A stretch of DNA of 64,000 nt. Source: Plenodomus lindquistii (taxonomy: Eukaryota > Ascomycota > Dothideomycetes > Pleosporales > Leptosphaeriaceae). A program made the translations under genes and the position numbers. The stretch lies in the NCBI GenBank assembly GCA_025504975.1, contig JANUWI010000013.1, positions 744,001-808,000 on the forward strand, written 5' to 3'. Positions 32,116 to 43,840 of the stretch are shown piece after piece. The notes below the pieces were generated by a model. The model was not told where the DNA came from. It saw only the letters and a list, made by a program, of their open reading frames with translations, and ran no database searches. The first letter of the stretch is position 1, and every line of letters begins with the position of its first letter.

Positions 32116-32943
32116 CATCCTCCGAGATTGTTCATACGATCCAATCTTGCAGGTAACCAAAATACAAAATACGTTAGGAATTCTTTTGTTTCGTTTTGTC
32201 TTTCAACCCCGATTGTCTACTTCGGGATTCCCTCAACGTTGCAGGCGGAGCAGTGGGCAGGTGGTTATATGGGTCGGGGTTTTCAAACGAGATGTCGACC
32301 ATGAAGGTCTACTAAGAGCCTCGGTGGTGTAGCATGAGCCGTCCTCTATGAATATTGTGAAGTGAGAGAAGCAGTATTGGTGGCTGCACATTGAAGGACG
32401 AACTGAAGGACGTCGATGTCAGCCGCTAGCGCGGAATCTACATAGTAAGCGCCAGGCCTCGGCCACGGCGAGCAATTCCGAACGCGTCATGAAATCCTTC
32501 AGCTGAACTATTAACACAGCCACTCACCAGATCCCTTACTTCTGTTACCGCTGTCACCGCCTGTTCATCATTGGTGCATCTCGACGAACGAGTGGGGACG
32601 TTTTCAGCCCCAGGTAAGCAGGCGGCCCTGCCACTTGCCCGTTTAGCGCTCGCCGCGATGGTTATTGGGGCGATGCGTGTCAGCCTAAGTCAGATACTGA
32701 GGCAGCAAGGTGTATTTGAAGGACGATGGATCACGCCTGGGACGTAGGCTCTTTTTCTGTCGGGTTCATTTCGTGATCTTCCTTTGCTGAGTGCGTCGTC
32801 CTGCTTCTGTATACTAAGAAACGCTGGTGTCACTCATACTACAATTGCATCGTTACTCGCATCACATCGTTACAGTCACAGTTCTCGTCACCACCACACA
32901 ACTTGTCTTGATCCCCGATTTCAATTTCAGTACTCAATACACG
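32116..32943. other. Intergenic
   Basis: No gene supported. The stretch 32820-32943 lies directly upstream of the secreted-protein start; in-frame ATGs there lack a signal peptide. Confidence 0.5.
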
Positions 32944-33642
32944 ATGCGTTGCCTCACACTGCTCGGTATGGCTCAATTCCCTGCCAATGTCTGCCCACAA
33001 ATTAATTGATGTTCAGCGATTGCGAACACCTTCATCACCACAGGCTCATGTCTTACCCTTCCCTCCCAGGACATCCTTGACACACGCCCCGCGGACCTCT
33101 CCTCTCAATCCACCATCGACCCCTGTACATTAGTCGATTCCCCCTCACTCAACGCCAGCATGCAACTTGGAAGCTGGCTCGAATGCCAAATCAACGGCTT
33201 CTACCCCTTCCCCGCAAACACACATTGGCCTGAAGGCCACGCCCGTGCATTTTCCAAATCGCTAAAGTTCACCTTCAACGACACACACTATGATTTCGAC
33301 GGCAGCCTCGCGTTGTACAAGTCCTTCAACGCCACGCTTGGCAAGGCGTTTGCTCCCTTCAAGCACGACTTTACTCGAACGCTGGGTGTACCGAATGCGA
33401 ATGGCGACAAAGGTGGCTTTGTGTATATGATTGGTTGGGCGGGTGGTTTTCAGACGAGGATCAAGAGGGATTTGTATTATACGAATGCGGCATTCGCGGT
33501 TATCAGGGAAGAGGATGGGGAGAGGAAGATTGTGGAGTTTAGGGAGAGTGGGAATATCCCGAATACGGCGGTGTTGCCGGAACCAGTGGAGTGGAAGTGT
33601 GAATTTGAGAAGGATGAGAGGCGGTCGCTATTTGAATTGTAA
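32944..33642 (+). CDS. Secreted protein, unknown, 215 residues
   Basis: Two exons, 32944-32965 and 33017-33642. The 51-nt intron (G|GTATGG ... GTTCAG) joins MRCLTLL to AIANTFITTGSCLTLPSQ and so completes a signal peptide; without it the frame ends after 21 codons. The mature protein has Cys in GSCLTL, DPCTLV, LECQIN and EWKCEF, several N-x-S/T sites (NASM, NDTH, NATL) and an aromatic-rich centre (INGFYPFPANTHWPEGHARA, then FVYMIGWAGGFQTRIK). I recognise no family; it is not similar to the six-cysteine pair at 14.6-17 kb. A secreted, possibly disulfide-bonded protein of unknown role. Confidence 0.72.
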
Positions 33643-33835
33643 AGAGTTGAACCAGGGGCATTCAGCTACCCTTCCCAGGTTGTATAATCTTTGTTCTCAT
33701 TGAATGTGGTGGTTCTAGGCCGCGAGGCTACGGCGCAGTAAGCATAGCGAAGAAGTAATTAACAAAATAGCATTAGCGTTCGGGTACAGGTAGGACTTCG
33801 AAACCGGACTTTGCCTAACAACCCGTCAGATCTAT

Positions 33836-34267
33836 CTATTGTCTCCCCGCCCACTGCTCAAAATCCTGACATGCCCGCTCTAACTCCCCTTGCACCCTCT
33901 CAAACGTTCTCAAACTACCCTTCACAGTCTCCGCCTCGCCAGACATCCTCAGGGAGTCTAACTCACATTTCTTCTTCCGAACATCGTCTCTCGTAACCAG
34001 TTTCTCTTCAACCTTCGCAACTTGCTCGTGGTCTGAGGCTAGCGTCCATCCGTAGTGAGTTTGCAGGTTCTGGCATTGAGAACGGAAGTACTGGAAGCGT
34101 TCATGCAAGCGGGGGGCTGGAATACGTAAACGGGCGTAAGGGTGATATTGTAGGAATGTGTGGACTGAGCGGTTGAAGTAGCGGACTTTGAGAATCAGGT
34201 CTTCAAGCTCAGAGTCAGTGTCTGGGTCGGTAGTTGGGGCAACCTTTAGTGTGGGGTTAGAAGACAT
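33836..34267 (-). CDS. Small helical protein, 143 residues, unknown
   Basis: Single exon, ATG at 34267. The sequence is helical with heptad-like stretches (LEDLILKVRYFNRSVHTFLQ; EKLVTRDDVRKKKCELDSLR; FERVQGELERACQDFEQWAG). No signal peptide or membrane segment. It is the first of three small intronless genes within 2 kb. No family is recognised, but the codon use and sustained frame look genuine. Confidence 0.55.
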   Translation of the reverse strand: MSSNPTLKVAPTTDPDTDSELEDLILKVRYFNRSVHTFLQYHPYARLRIPAPRLHERFQYFRSQCQNLQTHYGWTLASDHEQVAKVEEKLVTRDDVRKKKCELDSLRMSGEAETVKGSLRTFERVQGELERACQDFEQWAGRQ

Positions 34268-34676
34268 GTTGACGATTACTGAAACTTATTGACTGTGTTT
34301 GGTGGGCGCATTCGACAATGTCCTGGTTACGGTGGAGAATCTGTGGAGACGGAGACACACGAAGTTCGAACGAGCTTGCGCTTAGGTCGGTCGACGTGTG
34401 AATACAACAACAGCGGGATGACGTGTACGAACCTTCAAGTCATACTGGCGAATCAGGATCGCCTGTCCACTTTAACCCTTTAGTTCCTCTTCTTCCAATA
34501 CTCTATACATCAAGAGCGTCTACCATGGAATCCCTCAAGATGTTACGCCCTAGATCGATGATCTGGATATTTGACTTAACGGTAGAACGACAACTACTTT
34601 CTCTTATAGCCCACACAGTCTCTACGCCCTCAGATACCTAAAAGTACGACCCTTTCATACACCTGCTTACCAAAAC
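34268..34676. other. Divergent intergenic region of two small genes
   Basis: Separates the starts of the 143- and 145-residue genes; no coding evidence. Confidence 0.5.
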
Positions 34677-35114
34677 ATGTCGGAAGAAAACCCACCATCA
34701 TCTTCCCACTCCACCCCACGCACCACTCTCTTTTCAACAACATTCTGGGAAGTCCTCCCCTCACACTACACTTCCATCACCACGCGCTTCTCCCACATCG
34801 CCCACCTCCACTCTCAGACACACACCTCTGCACTAGCCACCGACCGCGCCGCCGCGCTCAACTCCTTGAAAGCCGAACTAGACATGCTGGAACAAGACAT
34901 TGAAGCTTACCGCACCATCATCAGGGGCATCGACATCACGGATATAGCAGGAATTTACGTGGTTGCGGGACGAGCCAAGCATCGGGCATTGCAGCTTGCG
35001 AAACAGGATCTGGAAGGGTTGGAAGCAAGCTTGGGAGAGATTGAGGAGCGTGTGAGTGAGGTCAGAGCGGAGGCTCGGTATGGGGTTGGAGAAGGAGGTA
35101 CGGCGCGGTGGTAG
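34677..35114 (+). CDS. Small coiled-coil protein, 145 residues, unknown
   Basis: Single exon. A Ser/Thr/Pro-rich N-terminus (SSSHSTPRTTLFST) is followed by two helical coiled-coil-like blocks (AALNSLKAELDMLEQDIEAY; LQLAKQDLEGLEASLGEIEE) around a hydrophobic GIDITDIAGIYVVAG. Divergent to the 143-residue gene. No family recognised. Confidence 0.55.
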   Translation: MSEENPPSSSHSTPRTTLFSTTFWEVLPSHYTSITTRFSHIAHLHSQTHTSALATDRAAALNSLKAELDMLEQDIEAYRTIIRGIDITDIAGIYVVAGRAKHRALQLAKQDLEGLEASLGEIEERVSEVRAEARYGVGEGGTARW

Positions 35115-35433
35115 AGATGTCTCAGACGCCTTCGTAAACTTGGCGTATCGCATGGTTCGAGTGTCTTGAATGTCTTGTTGAGACATCAATGTATGTCTCA
35201 ATCGCTTGCAGTGGTCTCATAATCACAGTCTTCGAAAAGGCGAGACTCGTAATTTACGTTGTTGATGTAAACCGCTGGTGAAGTGCATTGTGACTTGGAT
35301 TTATCTAAGCTGCAGATTTCGCAGCATGATTACTTCACAATTCCGTACTTATTTCCTTGCACTTTTAACTGTGTTAGGCCTCCGATTACACCGAGAGGAT
35401 ACCACACGCACCACACGCGGCACCACTAGCAAC
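35115..35433. other. Intergenic
   Basis: Upstream of the 127-residue gene; an in-frame ATG at 35326 would add a hydrophobic N-terminus (ITSQFRTYFLALLTVLGLRL). Confidence 0.45.
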
Positions 35434-35817
35434 ATGGCCACACAAATACAAACATCGGGAAGTCTAGGCCATGATCTGATCACCCTCATCGAGCGCGTAG
35501 ATCGCATTCTGACAACCCTCCATGTGATGCAGAGCCTGGAATGCAGAGGTCCTGGCGCAGACGGGCGCATTGAACGGATCAACTTCGCTGAGATCATGCA
35601 TTTGCATGTGGAGATGATGGTGACGGATCTGGGTGCTGTCAAATCCAGCGCTGATATTGTGGACGACAAACGCGTAGGCAATTGGATCGATGAAGCAGGT
35701 GACGATGACGAGAAAGCAAAAAGAGAGATGTTAGCTTTGCAGGTTCTGCGCAAGGTCGGTGAGCTAGAGAAAGCTATGGCGGATGCAAAGTTGATATTCA
35801 CAGAGAATTTGCGGTGA
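35434..35817 (+). CDS. Small helical protein, 127 residues, unknown
   Basis: Single exon from ATG 35434 (MATQIQTSGSLGHDLITLIE). Helical throughout, acidic, with IERVDRILTTLHVMQSLEC and ALQVLRKVGELEKAMADAKL. Starting instead at 35326 would give a 163-residue product with an N-terminal hydrophobic segment. It lies 194 bp from the 3' end of the convergent phosphate transporter gene. No family recognised. Confidence 0.5.
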   Translation: MATQIQTSGSLGHDLITLIERVDRILTTLHVMQSLECRGPGADGRIERINFAEIMHLHVEMMVTDLGAVKSSADIVDDKRVGNWIDEAGDDDEKAKREMLALQVLRKVGELEKAMADAKLIFTENLR

Positions 35818-36010
35818 CAGGAAATGGATTTAGTGATTTGCGAACAAGCAATAGAACTTGTGGTTTGCAAAGTATATAAACAGCGTTGCGAGTCAGTAGT
35901 CGATCTTGTACGCTGAGAGATGGAGAGAAGACCATCGTGTCGAGTTTATGGATCCCAACATGTCAACGTGGTTGCATACACCATTTATGAATGGTGAACA
36001 ACAACATGGT

Positions 36011-37898
36011 CTAGACACCCTGTCCCCACCGGGGAGCGTTGAGGACAATGCCCATCAAGCAACCAGAGATGATACCCGCAGCAGGGAGCGTGACGAACCA
36101 ACCCATGTAGATCCACGCAACCATGCGCCAGTTGATAGTCCGCCATGTACCGTTACACAGACCAACACCAACGGTAGCGCCAGTAATACACTGAGTTGTT
36201 GAGACAGGTAGCGCAAGCTTGGTAGCCATGATGATAGTAACAGCAGCACCGAGTTCCATGGAGAAACCACGTGCGGGCGAGTGAAGTGTAATCTTGTTTC
36301 CGAGTGCGCGCATGATGTTGTAACCATATGTCCAAAGACCAACGACAATACCAGCACCACCAAATGCGAGGATCCATAGCGGAACTGGGACCTTGCTGGA
36401 AATTTTGGCAGTGGACCAGACGAAGTAGATGGTGGTGTATGGGCCGATAGCGTTGGAGACATCGTTGGCGCCGTGGGCGAATGAGGTGGTGGAGGCCGTC
36501 AGGATCTGCAAGAACGAGTACGTATACTCAGCCCTGTTATCGTAGTGTTCGCCGGTGGCATGGACCTTCTCGATGTCGCCGGAGAGGAAATCCTTGTGCT
36601 TTTGCTGGTCGACGACGTCTTGCTCAACACCGTGTAATGCGGCATATTTGATCCAGTACCATGCGACAGCAGGTGTATACCATGCTCCTGGAGGAGGTTG
36701 CTTCTTGGGCTTGGAGAGTTGTCTGCCAGGAGCAGCAACAGGCGCAACTGAGGTCACGGGCGTAATGTCAGGGTCGGAGCTGTTTCCAGTGGGATTAACG
36801 GAGTGAGCAGCGCTCTTCTCGATGTCACCAGAAGCAGATGCCTCGTGAGACTCGGCAGCGCGTTTCGCTTCCAATTCCTCAGCGGTAAGATGACCAGCGT
36901 AGAAGTCTGGGATACGACCGATTGTAACTCCCTCAGGCCGGACTGGGGGATCTGGGCGACGAAGCAAAAGTGGTCCTTTGATAACTTCCCATCCTTTCAG
37001 GGTCCAGTCGTCCATTATGATACGACGATGCAAGAAAGGTATAAAGAATGTTGCGATGATGATAGCGACACCACCACCAACACCGAAGGCTACACCGACG
37101 GATTGCGCATCGGTGAGCTTGATCTTGGCGGATCCTCCCTTCCAGACGATGAGAAGTGCGAGCAAGAAAGATGTGAGGAAGAAGTACAACGGTACCATGA
37201 TGAATGCCATCTTGACCGGGTTGTTACGGCGCATGACTCCGTACTTTGTGATGAGGAAGATGATGGCACCGAAGCAGGCAGAGATACCCGGGGCTATACC
37301 CCACGCTGCAAACACCTGGGACACACCCTTGAAAGACCAGTTGACTCCCTCAGGTCCAGCAGCTGCAATACCCACTCCAATGACACCACCCATGATAGAG
37401 TGGGTAGTTGAGACTGGCATGGTGAATCTGGTGGCGATTGTGAGGTAGGTAGCGGATCCGACAATAGCACACGTCATTGCCAGCATGAGGACTGATGGAT
37501 CTGATTCGAAAAGACTGAGCGAGATGACCTTGGTACGAATGGTGTCTGTGACGCGAGAGCCGACGAGCATCGCACCAGCGAATTCCATGACGGAGGCGAT
37601 GCACATGGCTTGCTTGAGTGTGAGCGAGCGAGAGGCAACTGAAGTCGCGAAGGAGTTGGCGACATCGTTGGCACCTAGGAGTGTCAGCTACCGGCCGAAT
37701 CCTTAGTAAAACATGAGCCAACCAGGCACAAGTGTAGGTATAGAAGTCTAGCATCGAGCTACACACAGAGCTACACACAAAGGACTTTAAGTGGTAATGG
37801 AGACAATTCAAGAGCGACTCACCAATGTTCCACGCATCGAGAAACGCGAAGATCGTGCCAATGGCGAAAATGTAATCATACTGAGGGAGTGCCGGCAT
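36011..37898 (-). CDS. PHO89: Pho89-type sodium/phosphate symporter
   Basis: Plasma-membrane inorganic phosphate transporter of the PiT/PHO4 family. Two exons, 37898-37823 and 37674-36011, give 579 residues; the 148-nt intron splits the first signature, DAWNIG|ANDVANSFATSV. The second inverted copy is AHGANDVSNAIGPYTTIYF. Other hallmarks: TMPVSTTHSIMGGVIGVG and LPVSTTQCITGATVGVG, the paired conserved loops of the inverted repeat. About twelve hydrophobic segments flank a long hydrophilic loop (residues about 240-370, with SGDIEKSAAHS). PHO89 genes are usually induced by phosphate limitation; I did not find a clear Pho4-like CACGTG in the first few hundred bases upstream, apart from CACGTG at about 38018-38023. 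Confidence 0.92.
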
Positions 37899-39865
37899 CT
37901 TGACAGTTCCAGTAGGGGTAGGGTCCGCGATGGGCTTGAAGGGTGGCCTGAGTGCTGGTGGACTACTTTACTGCCGGAGAGACAAAGCATGTTCTATATA
38001 CCCGCCGCCATCAGACACGTGAAGACCACGCTTCCTACCTCCGTCAATCGCTTCTACGCCACATCATCGTGTATTCACCCAACCACAGTCCTTGTTGCTT
38101 TCATGTGCACAGCAAGTCGCCAGCCCAGGTAAGTGGAACGCTAATAGGAAACGTGAGTTGAGCAGCTAAAATGGCAAACATGCTCGGCAGCTTGGGAAAA
38201 GCGGGTGCGAATGTGTTCTGGACGGCTGTTGGTGTCGTTCACGGAACATTAGTAGCCAAAGAGGTCGTTCCGCCGACATGGTCGTTTTAGGGTGGGAGGA
38301 TTTACTTGGCACCAGCTTTGCCAACTGCTAGTCTCCGCCCTGGGCAAACTGGGCGAATGGTTCCCGCAAGGCTCGCCATCAGCCAATCAGAGACGGCATA
38401 GACAGCACGCAGTCATCTTGAGTTCAATATATGGTGCTGAGGCTTCTTAGATGCTTTGGTGGAAATCCAGTCCCAAGGAGTACTAAGAGACTTAACAGCG
38501 CGTATGATGCCGAATTCCGTCTTTGCCATGCCCTTCAAGTATTACCATTTTGTAAGAGTCATTGGAGGTTTGAGACATATTGAATCACCGAGAGACTGGG
38601 TCTTGGTGTCGAGTGAACAGATGCGGTTACTGGGAAGATGTCGAAGTAGAGAGCTCAAGGGCCTGAACTCGGAGTAGCTGCTGCGTATCTTGAGTGAGCG
38701 ACATGATCACCGATGGGAAAACAGTGAACAACTAGCACTTAAGCACATACGCTGTTACCACTAGCGACAGGCTGGGTATCGTCCGCGCCCGCAATACGAC
38801 GGATAGCCAGTCAAATCTTTACTGACAAGCCAACAGTACACCACAAGCCGAGTGTCAGTTGGTACCAACGTCAGATGTCGGTGATGTCCATGCTGGCTTG
38901 CCTGGGAAAATCACTAATGCTTGTGGCAACAATTCATCGTCTGCGACTGGTCACCGAAATGTCGATTTCCTAGATGTGGTACTTGTCACCTGTTGAGCGA
39001 CTTTCACTTTCGGAGCACGCGACAAGATCTTGGGCGTATATGGTCAGTCTGAGACAGTTGGGACAACGGGAACCACTTGAACCTACCACGTGTAGGGTTT
39101 AGACGTTGATAAGGCCGAGTATAAGAGCCTCTAAGGATGCCAATGTCTAAGCAGTCTTGTCGATATTTGTGTATGCTTAGTGGAAGCTCCATTTAGGGCG
39201 GACCGCCAAGGTAGAGGCAACATCGATTTTGAGTGGGTCCCACGACCTACAGTCGACTTGATATTCCTGGGAGGTATGGCGTTGCACGAAACCTGATCAA
39301 GGAGTGCTGTGCTCAGTGTGCTGTAGAGATGAATTTCCAAGGCCTGCAGACCCCATTCCACTTGCGCCAGATAGCAGCACTAGAAACACACATGGTTTCG
39401 ATCTTCTATTAAGTCAACCACTGCCTTTTAACAGATTAGCCTGCGACCGATTGTTATGCCAGACTCGGGGTGTAGTGTTCTTTGAGCCTGTCGCAGCTGC
39501 ATCCGATCAAGTAGAGACTGTGGCGTGGAAGTTGGCCATTGTGGAAACCATTTCTAAGAGGACGCGACATGGCCGTTTCAACGTGAGCACAAGGCGGAAG
39601 AGAAAATCTGAAGCTGACACGGAGTCTGACGAACCAAGATTCACTAGCTGATATGAATGATGGATGTTTGTAGGCAGCGGGGAAGAGGTGAAGCGAAGCA
39701 GGGAGCGCTAAGCTGGACTTGGGTGTTCAATTGGATTGACGCTTGGACCAACGACGCGAACGCGACTTCCATTTTCTACGCGTCTCCCCTGACGACGGCT
39801 TGCTCTTGCCCCTCTACCAAAGCACAACCACAAACCCAACGAAAAACGGCACATCACGAGACACG
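37899..39865. other. Long intergenic region, PHO89 to MCM5
   Basis: Nearly 2 kb without a supported gene. Short frames (38456-38677, 39304-39651) have no recognisable features. A CACGTG-type hexamer occurs near 38018 on the PHO89 side. The right end carries the MCM5 promoter. Confidence 0.5.
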
Positions 39866-42093
39866 ATGGCAGACCGACAGTCGGCATACTCAATCAGTCT
39901 CTTCGGCGGCCAGGAAAGCGAAGGTGGCCAGGATGCGGCCGCCCCCTCGCGCGTTCAGCAGGCGCTGGTCGACTTCATAATGGAGTTTACACTTGACAAC
40001 ATCTTCATCTACCGAGACCAAATCCGCGAAAATGTGTTATTGAAACAATACTACTGCGACATTGACATCGCGCATCTCATCAGCTACAGCCCCGAGCTTG
40101 CGCATGACCTCAAACAGAACCCTGCCGAGGTCATCCCTCTGGCATGTCACCCACAACAGTGCAATGCACAATGGCTAACGTGATGCAGTTCGAGGCAGCG
40201 TTGAAGACGTGTACACAGCGCATCGTATATCCATCTCAGAAGAACATGAGAGAAAAGCTCCCCGAACATCAGTTACTGCTGCACTCGAATGCTGCCGAGC
40301 TATCAATCCGCGATTTGACCGCCAACAACGTTTCGCAACTCGTTCGTATACCCGGCATCATTATTGGTGCCTCCACACTATCTTCCAAGAGTACTGCGCT
40401 GGCCATCCGATGTCGCAACTGCCAGCACGAGGAAAGAATCCCCGTCTCTGGTGGCTTCTCTGGTGTATCACTTCCGAGAACATGTTCGAGACAAAGGGGC
40501 GAGGGGGAGAGTGGTGACAAGTGTCCGCTTGATCCATACTATGTACTGCATGAGCACTGCCAGTTCATCGATCAGCAGGTGCTCAAGCTGCAGGAAGCGC
40601 CTGATCAGGTCCCCGTTGGAGAGTTACCTCGACACATCATGATCTCCGCAGATCGCTACCTCGCCAACCGAGTCGTTCCTGGTACACGATGCTCCATCAT
40701 GGGTGTCTTCTCCATCTATCAACAAAAAGGCAACAAGCGGTCAGGCAATGCTGCGGTCGCGATCCGAAATCCATACATTCGCGCCGTCGGCATACATCCC
40801 GAGATAGACCACAGCACAAAGGGCAATGCGGTTTTTACTGAAGAAGAAGAGCAAGAATTTCTTGAGATGAGCCGCCGGTCAGACATCTATGATGTTTTTG
40901 CCAGCTGCATCGCCCCTTCGATTTACGGGAATCAAGACATCAAGAAGGCAATCGCATGTCTACTGATGGGAGGATCAAAGAAGATCCTGCCAGATGGCAT
41001 GAAGCTACGTGGTGATATCAATGTTTTGCTTCTTGGTGATCCCGGTACTGCGAAGTCTCAATTACTGAAGTTCGTGGAAAAAGTGTCGCCAATCGCGATC
41101 TACACCTCCGGCAAAGGTTCATCTGCAGCGGGTCTCACAGCGTCTGTTCAACGCGATCACAACACACGAGAGTTCTACCTCGAAGGAGGAGCTATGGTCC
41201 TGGCTGATGGTGGTGTTGTCTGCATTGATGAATTCGACAAGATGAGAGATGAGGATCGTGTGGCGATTCATGAGGCTATGGAGCAGCAGACCATCTCCAT
41301 CGCCAAAGCTGGAATCACCACCATTCTCAATTCAAGAACCTCTGTGCTTGCTGCTGCTAACCCAATTTTTGGACGATACGACGATATGAAGACTCCGGGC
41401 GAGAACATCGATTTCCAGACTACAATTTTGTCCCGTTTTGACATGATATTCATCGTGCGCGATGAACACGACCGCGGTCGTGACGAGAGAATAGCGAAGC
41501 ATGTCATGGGAATCGCAATGGGCGGACGAGGTGTGGAAGAGACAGTGCAGGCGGAGATTCCGATCGAGAAGATGAAACGCTACATTACATACTGCAGGCA
41601 GAAGTGTGCCCCACGCCTATCGCCTGAGGCTGCAGAGAAGCTTTCTTCACATTTCGTCAGCATCAGACGGCAAGTTCATGCCTCAGAAATCAACGCCAAT
41701 CAACGATCCAGCATTCCTATCACTGTTCGTCAACTGGAAGCCATCATTCGTATCACCGAATCCCTCGCTAAGTTGTCGCTATCGCCAATCGCCGATGAGA
41801 CACACGTTGATGAGGCAATCCGCCTATTCCTTGCCTCGACCATGGATGCAGTAAATCAGGGAGAGGGCCAAAGCTCGAAAGAGCTGATGGACGAAGTCAA
41901 CAAGGTCGAAGAGGAGCTACGAAGACGTATGCCAATCGGGTGGCAGGTCAATCTCTCGACTTTGAAGCGTGAGATGGTCGATGGAAAGGGTTACTCGGAG
42001 CAAGCACTCTCACGAGCCCTCCACGTCATGAACGCACGTGAAACAATCAGGTGGCGTCATGGTGGCAGTTGCGTATTCAGAGCAAGCGCCTAG
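39866..42093 (+). CDS. MCM5: DNA replication licensing factor Mcm5
   Basis: Subunit of the Mcm2-7 replicative helicase. Two exons, 39866-40141 and 40189-42093, give 726 residues, the normal length. The intron must be GC-AG (CTG|GCATGT ... GATGCAG) to join AEVIPL to [17 protein letters not shown], a conserved stretch; GT donors nearby lose residues or frame. The zinc-binding region has CRNCQHEER, then C and C of TCSRQ and [11 protein letters not shown]+ motifs: Walker [14 protein letters not shown], Walker [11 protein letters not shown] (the MCM5-type IDEFDKM box) and the arginine finger SRFDMIFIV. The C-terminal winged helix is complete. Nothing is broken. Confidence 0.95.
40142..40188 (+). 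other. GC-AG intron in MCM5
   Basis: 47 nt, donor GCATGT, branch GCTAAC, acceptor GATGCAG. Phase 0 between the conserved IPL and FEA. Confidence 0.8.
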
Positions 42094-43228
42094 AAAGAAG
42101 GTACTAACGAGGGCGTTATTGGCAAGGCATTGTTGAAAATGGCGAAGGAATTAGCGTTGCTTGAGATGCCAGGTGTGAGGTACATAATGTTAGCAATGCT
42201 TACCATGACAGCGATTGAAGAAATGAAGAACGCAAATTAAGCACAAGGAATCACACTGACTCTCATCACACACTGTCAAGGTAAAACTGTAATCGAAATA
42301 AATGACTGAACGAGGCGGTACGCACGCTTGACTCACGAGTTCTCCCAGAACACTCCTTGGTTTCGGAACTTAGACAGGAGGCTACCTATCGTACGACGGA
42401 TAATGCAGGCCGGCACCCATGCGACGTTTCGTCCTGGTGCATCTAGCATGCTCAGGCCAGCGTTTGATAAAGTGGAAAGATGGGTCCACATCATACCATA
42501 GCTAATAGGAAGACAGCTTCTCCGAATGGCCGTATGTGCCCACTGGGATATCTATTCCCGCAACACCCTCAATGCGTCCTACTGTTATCGCATCCACTCG
42601 ACGCACATACCGCTGGCCCTGCGCCGGAGAAGATGCATATGACGGCTGGAGGCTTGATGCGAGCCTGGAGCAGCTCGATGTTCTTATATTGAGGCGGTTG
42701 GAACGGACGGTATGATGTTCTCGAAGGGGAACAATCATTTAGTGGACGAATAACGTACATAGGTAGGCACTTTCCTGCCTTCAACCTTCTCGCGGGCGTT
42801 ACATCAGCCGCTGACATTCTCTGTGCGAGGGACACTTGTCATTGTGGCAAACCCTCACTTGTTCGAAACGACATATGTAGAGCGTAATACGTCCAAGACG
42901 CGTGGACATGCCACTCAGAAAGCATGGTACGGGAAAGGATAGCCTTTTCTGTAGTTGGCGCCTTGTAAAAGAAGGGAGTGAGAAACGTTTCAGAACGCAC
43001 TGCCAGCCAACGAAAGAAAATTCGTCTCACCAATTTACCTCATCTCCAAATTCGTAAGCGGCAAACCTGCAGGCGTTGTCATATCTCTTCGCAATGGAGG
43101 CAGATTGATCTTCCTCCAACAGCTTCCAATCATCTTCCCCTTGCCTTTCCAATTTACTGAGATCCGTATATGTCCTTGGCTTCACGATGGCCCCTCGAAC
43201 CTTCTGACTTAATTGTACTGGCCACCAC
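42094..43228. other. Intergenic
   Basis: No gene supported between MCM5 and the interrupted secreted-protein gene; the small frames are unremarkable. The minus-strand frame at 43027-43359 may be a remnant of the next gene's 3' part. Confidence 0.5.
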
Positions 43229-43840
43229 CTATACCCTTCTCCCCTCTTCCAGAATGTCACCATTGATCTCACATCGATATGTCTCATCTTCGTCATTGTA
43301 TGCAAATGATCCTGGCGATTTACAATCGTCTCCTTTTTGATCTGCGCCCAAAATCCCACTCTTGGGCGGCGTGAGGAAGTGCAGATCGTTATTCATCACA
43401 AGCACTTCACCTTGCGCGAGTGTCGCAAAGGCTTGCTACATGGTTTTGAAGAAGGTCTGCCGGGAGGCTTTGTCGTTGTGGATACAGCTAAACTTGTTGG
43501 ATGGGTCTGGGCTCGAGTCGTAAAGTTCGGAAGGCCAGACATCCCATATTGTAGTGCATCCCCTACTGCAGGCGTAAAATTTGGCTTCATCGGTCATGCC
43601 GGCGGTGTAGAAGAGCGTGTGGGTGAAATCGATGGAGGGCTTATGGAAGATATTTGCACAGAACCACTGGACGTCGTATGTGGACACTGATGCATATCTC
43701 AAGGGATTTGTTGTGCAGTGCGCGAGATCGCGTTCGTATGATGTAAGGGCGCCGGGATGTTCACGTGGGTGTACAGGTATGGGATTGCTAAGTGCGAGGC
43801 CGATGAAGAGTGCGATGATAGCGGCACCATACCAAGACAT
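43229..43840 (-). pseudogene. Secreted cysteine protein gene interrupted by an in-frame TAG
   Basis: ATG at 43840 opens a signal peptide (MSWYGAAIIALFIGLALSNP) and a cysteine-bearing mature region (AHCTTNP, WFCANIF, YACSRGC, FSCIHND). TAG at 43438-43436 stops it after 134 residues, yet the same frame continues for 68 more codons with protein-like sequence (QAFATLAQGEVLVMN; GDDCKSPGSFAYNDEDETYR) to TAG 43231-43229. A TGG or CAG to TAG change would explain this. Alternatives: a real short protein ending at 43436, or an intron hiding the stop; the only candidates I see have weak donors (AT|GTAGCA) or push into the frame at 43359-43027. Unknown family. It could be a recent nonsense allele. Confidence 0.45.

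Noticed and set aside
43027..43359. 110-residue minus-strand frame as an independent gene
   Set aside because: It has no convincing start of its own and lies directly downstream of the interrupted secreted-protein gene; it may be part of that gene or non-coding.
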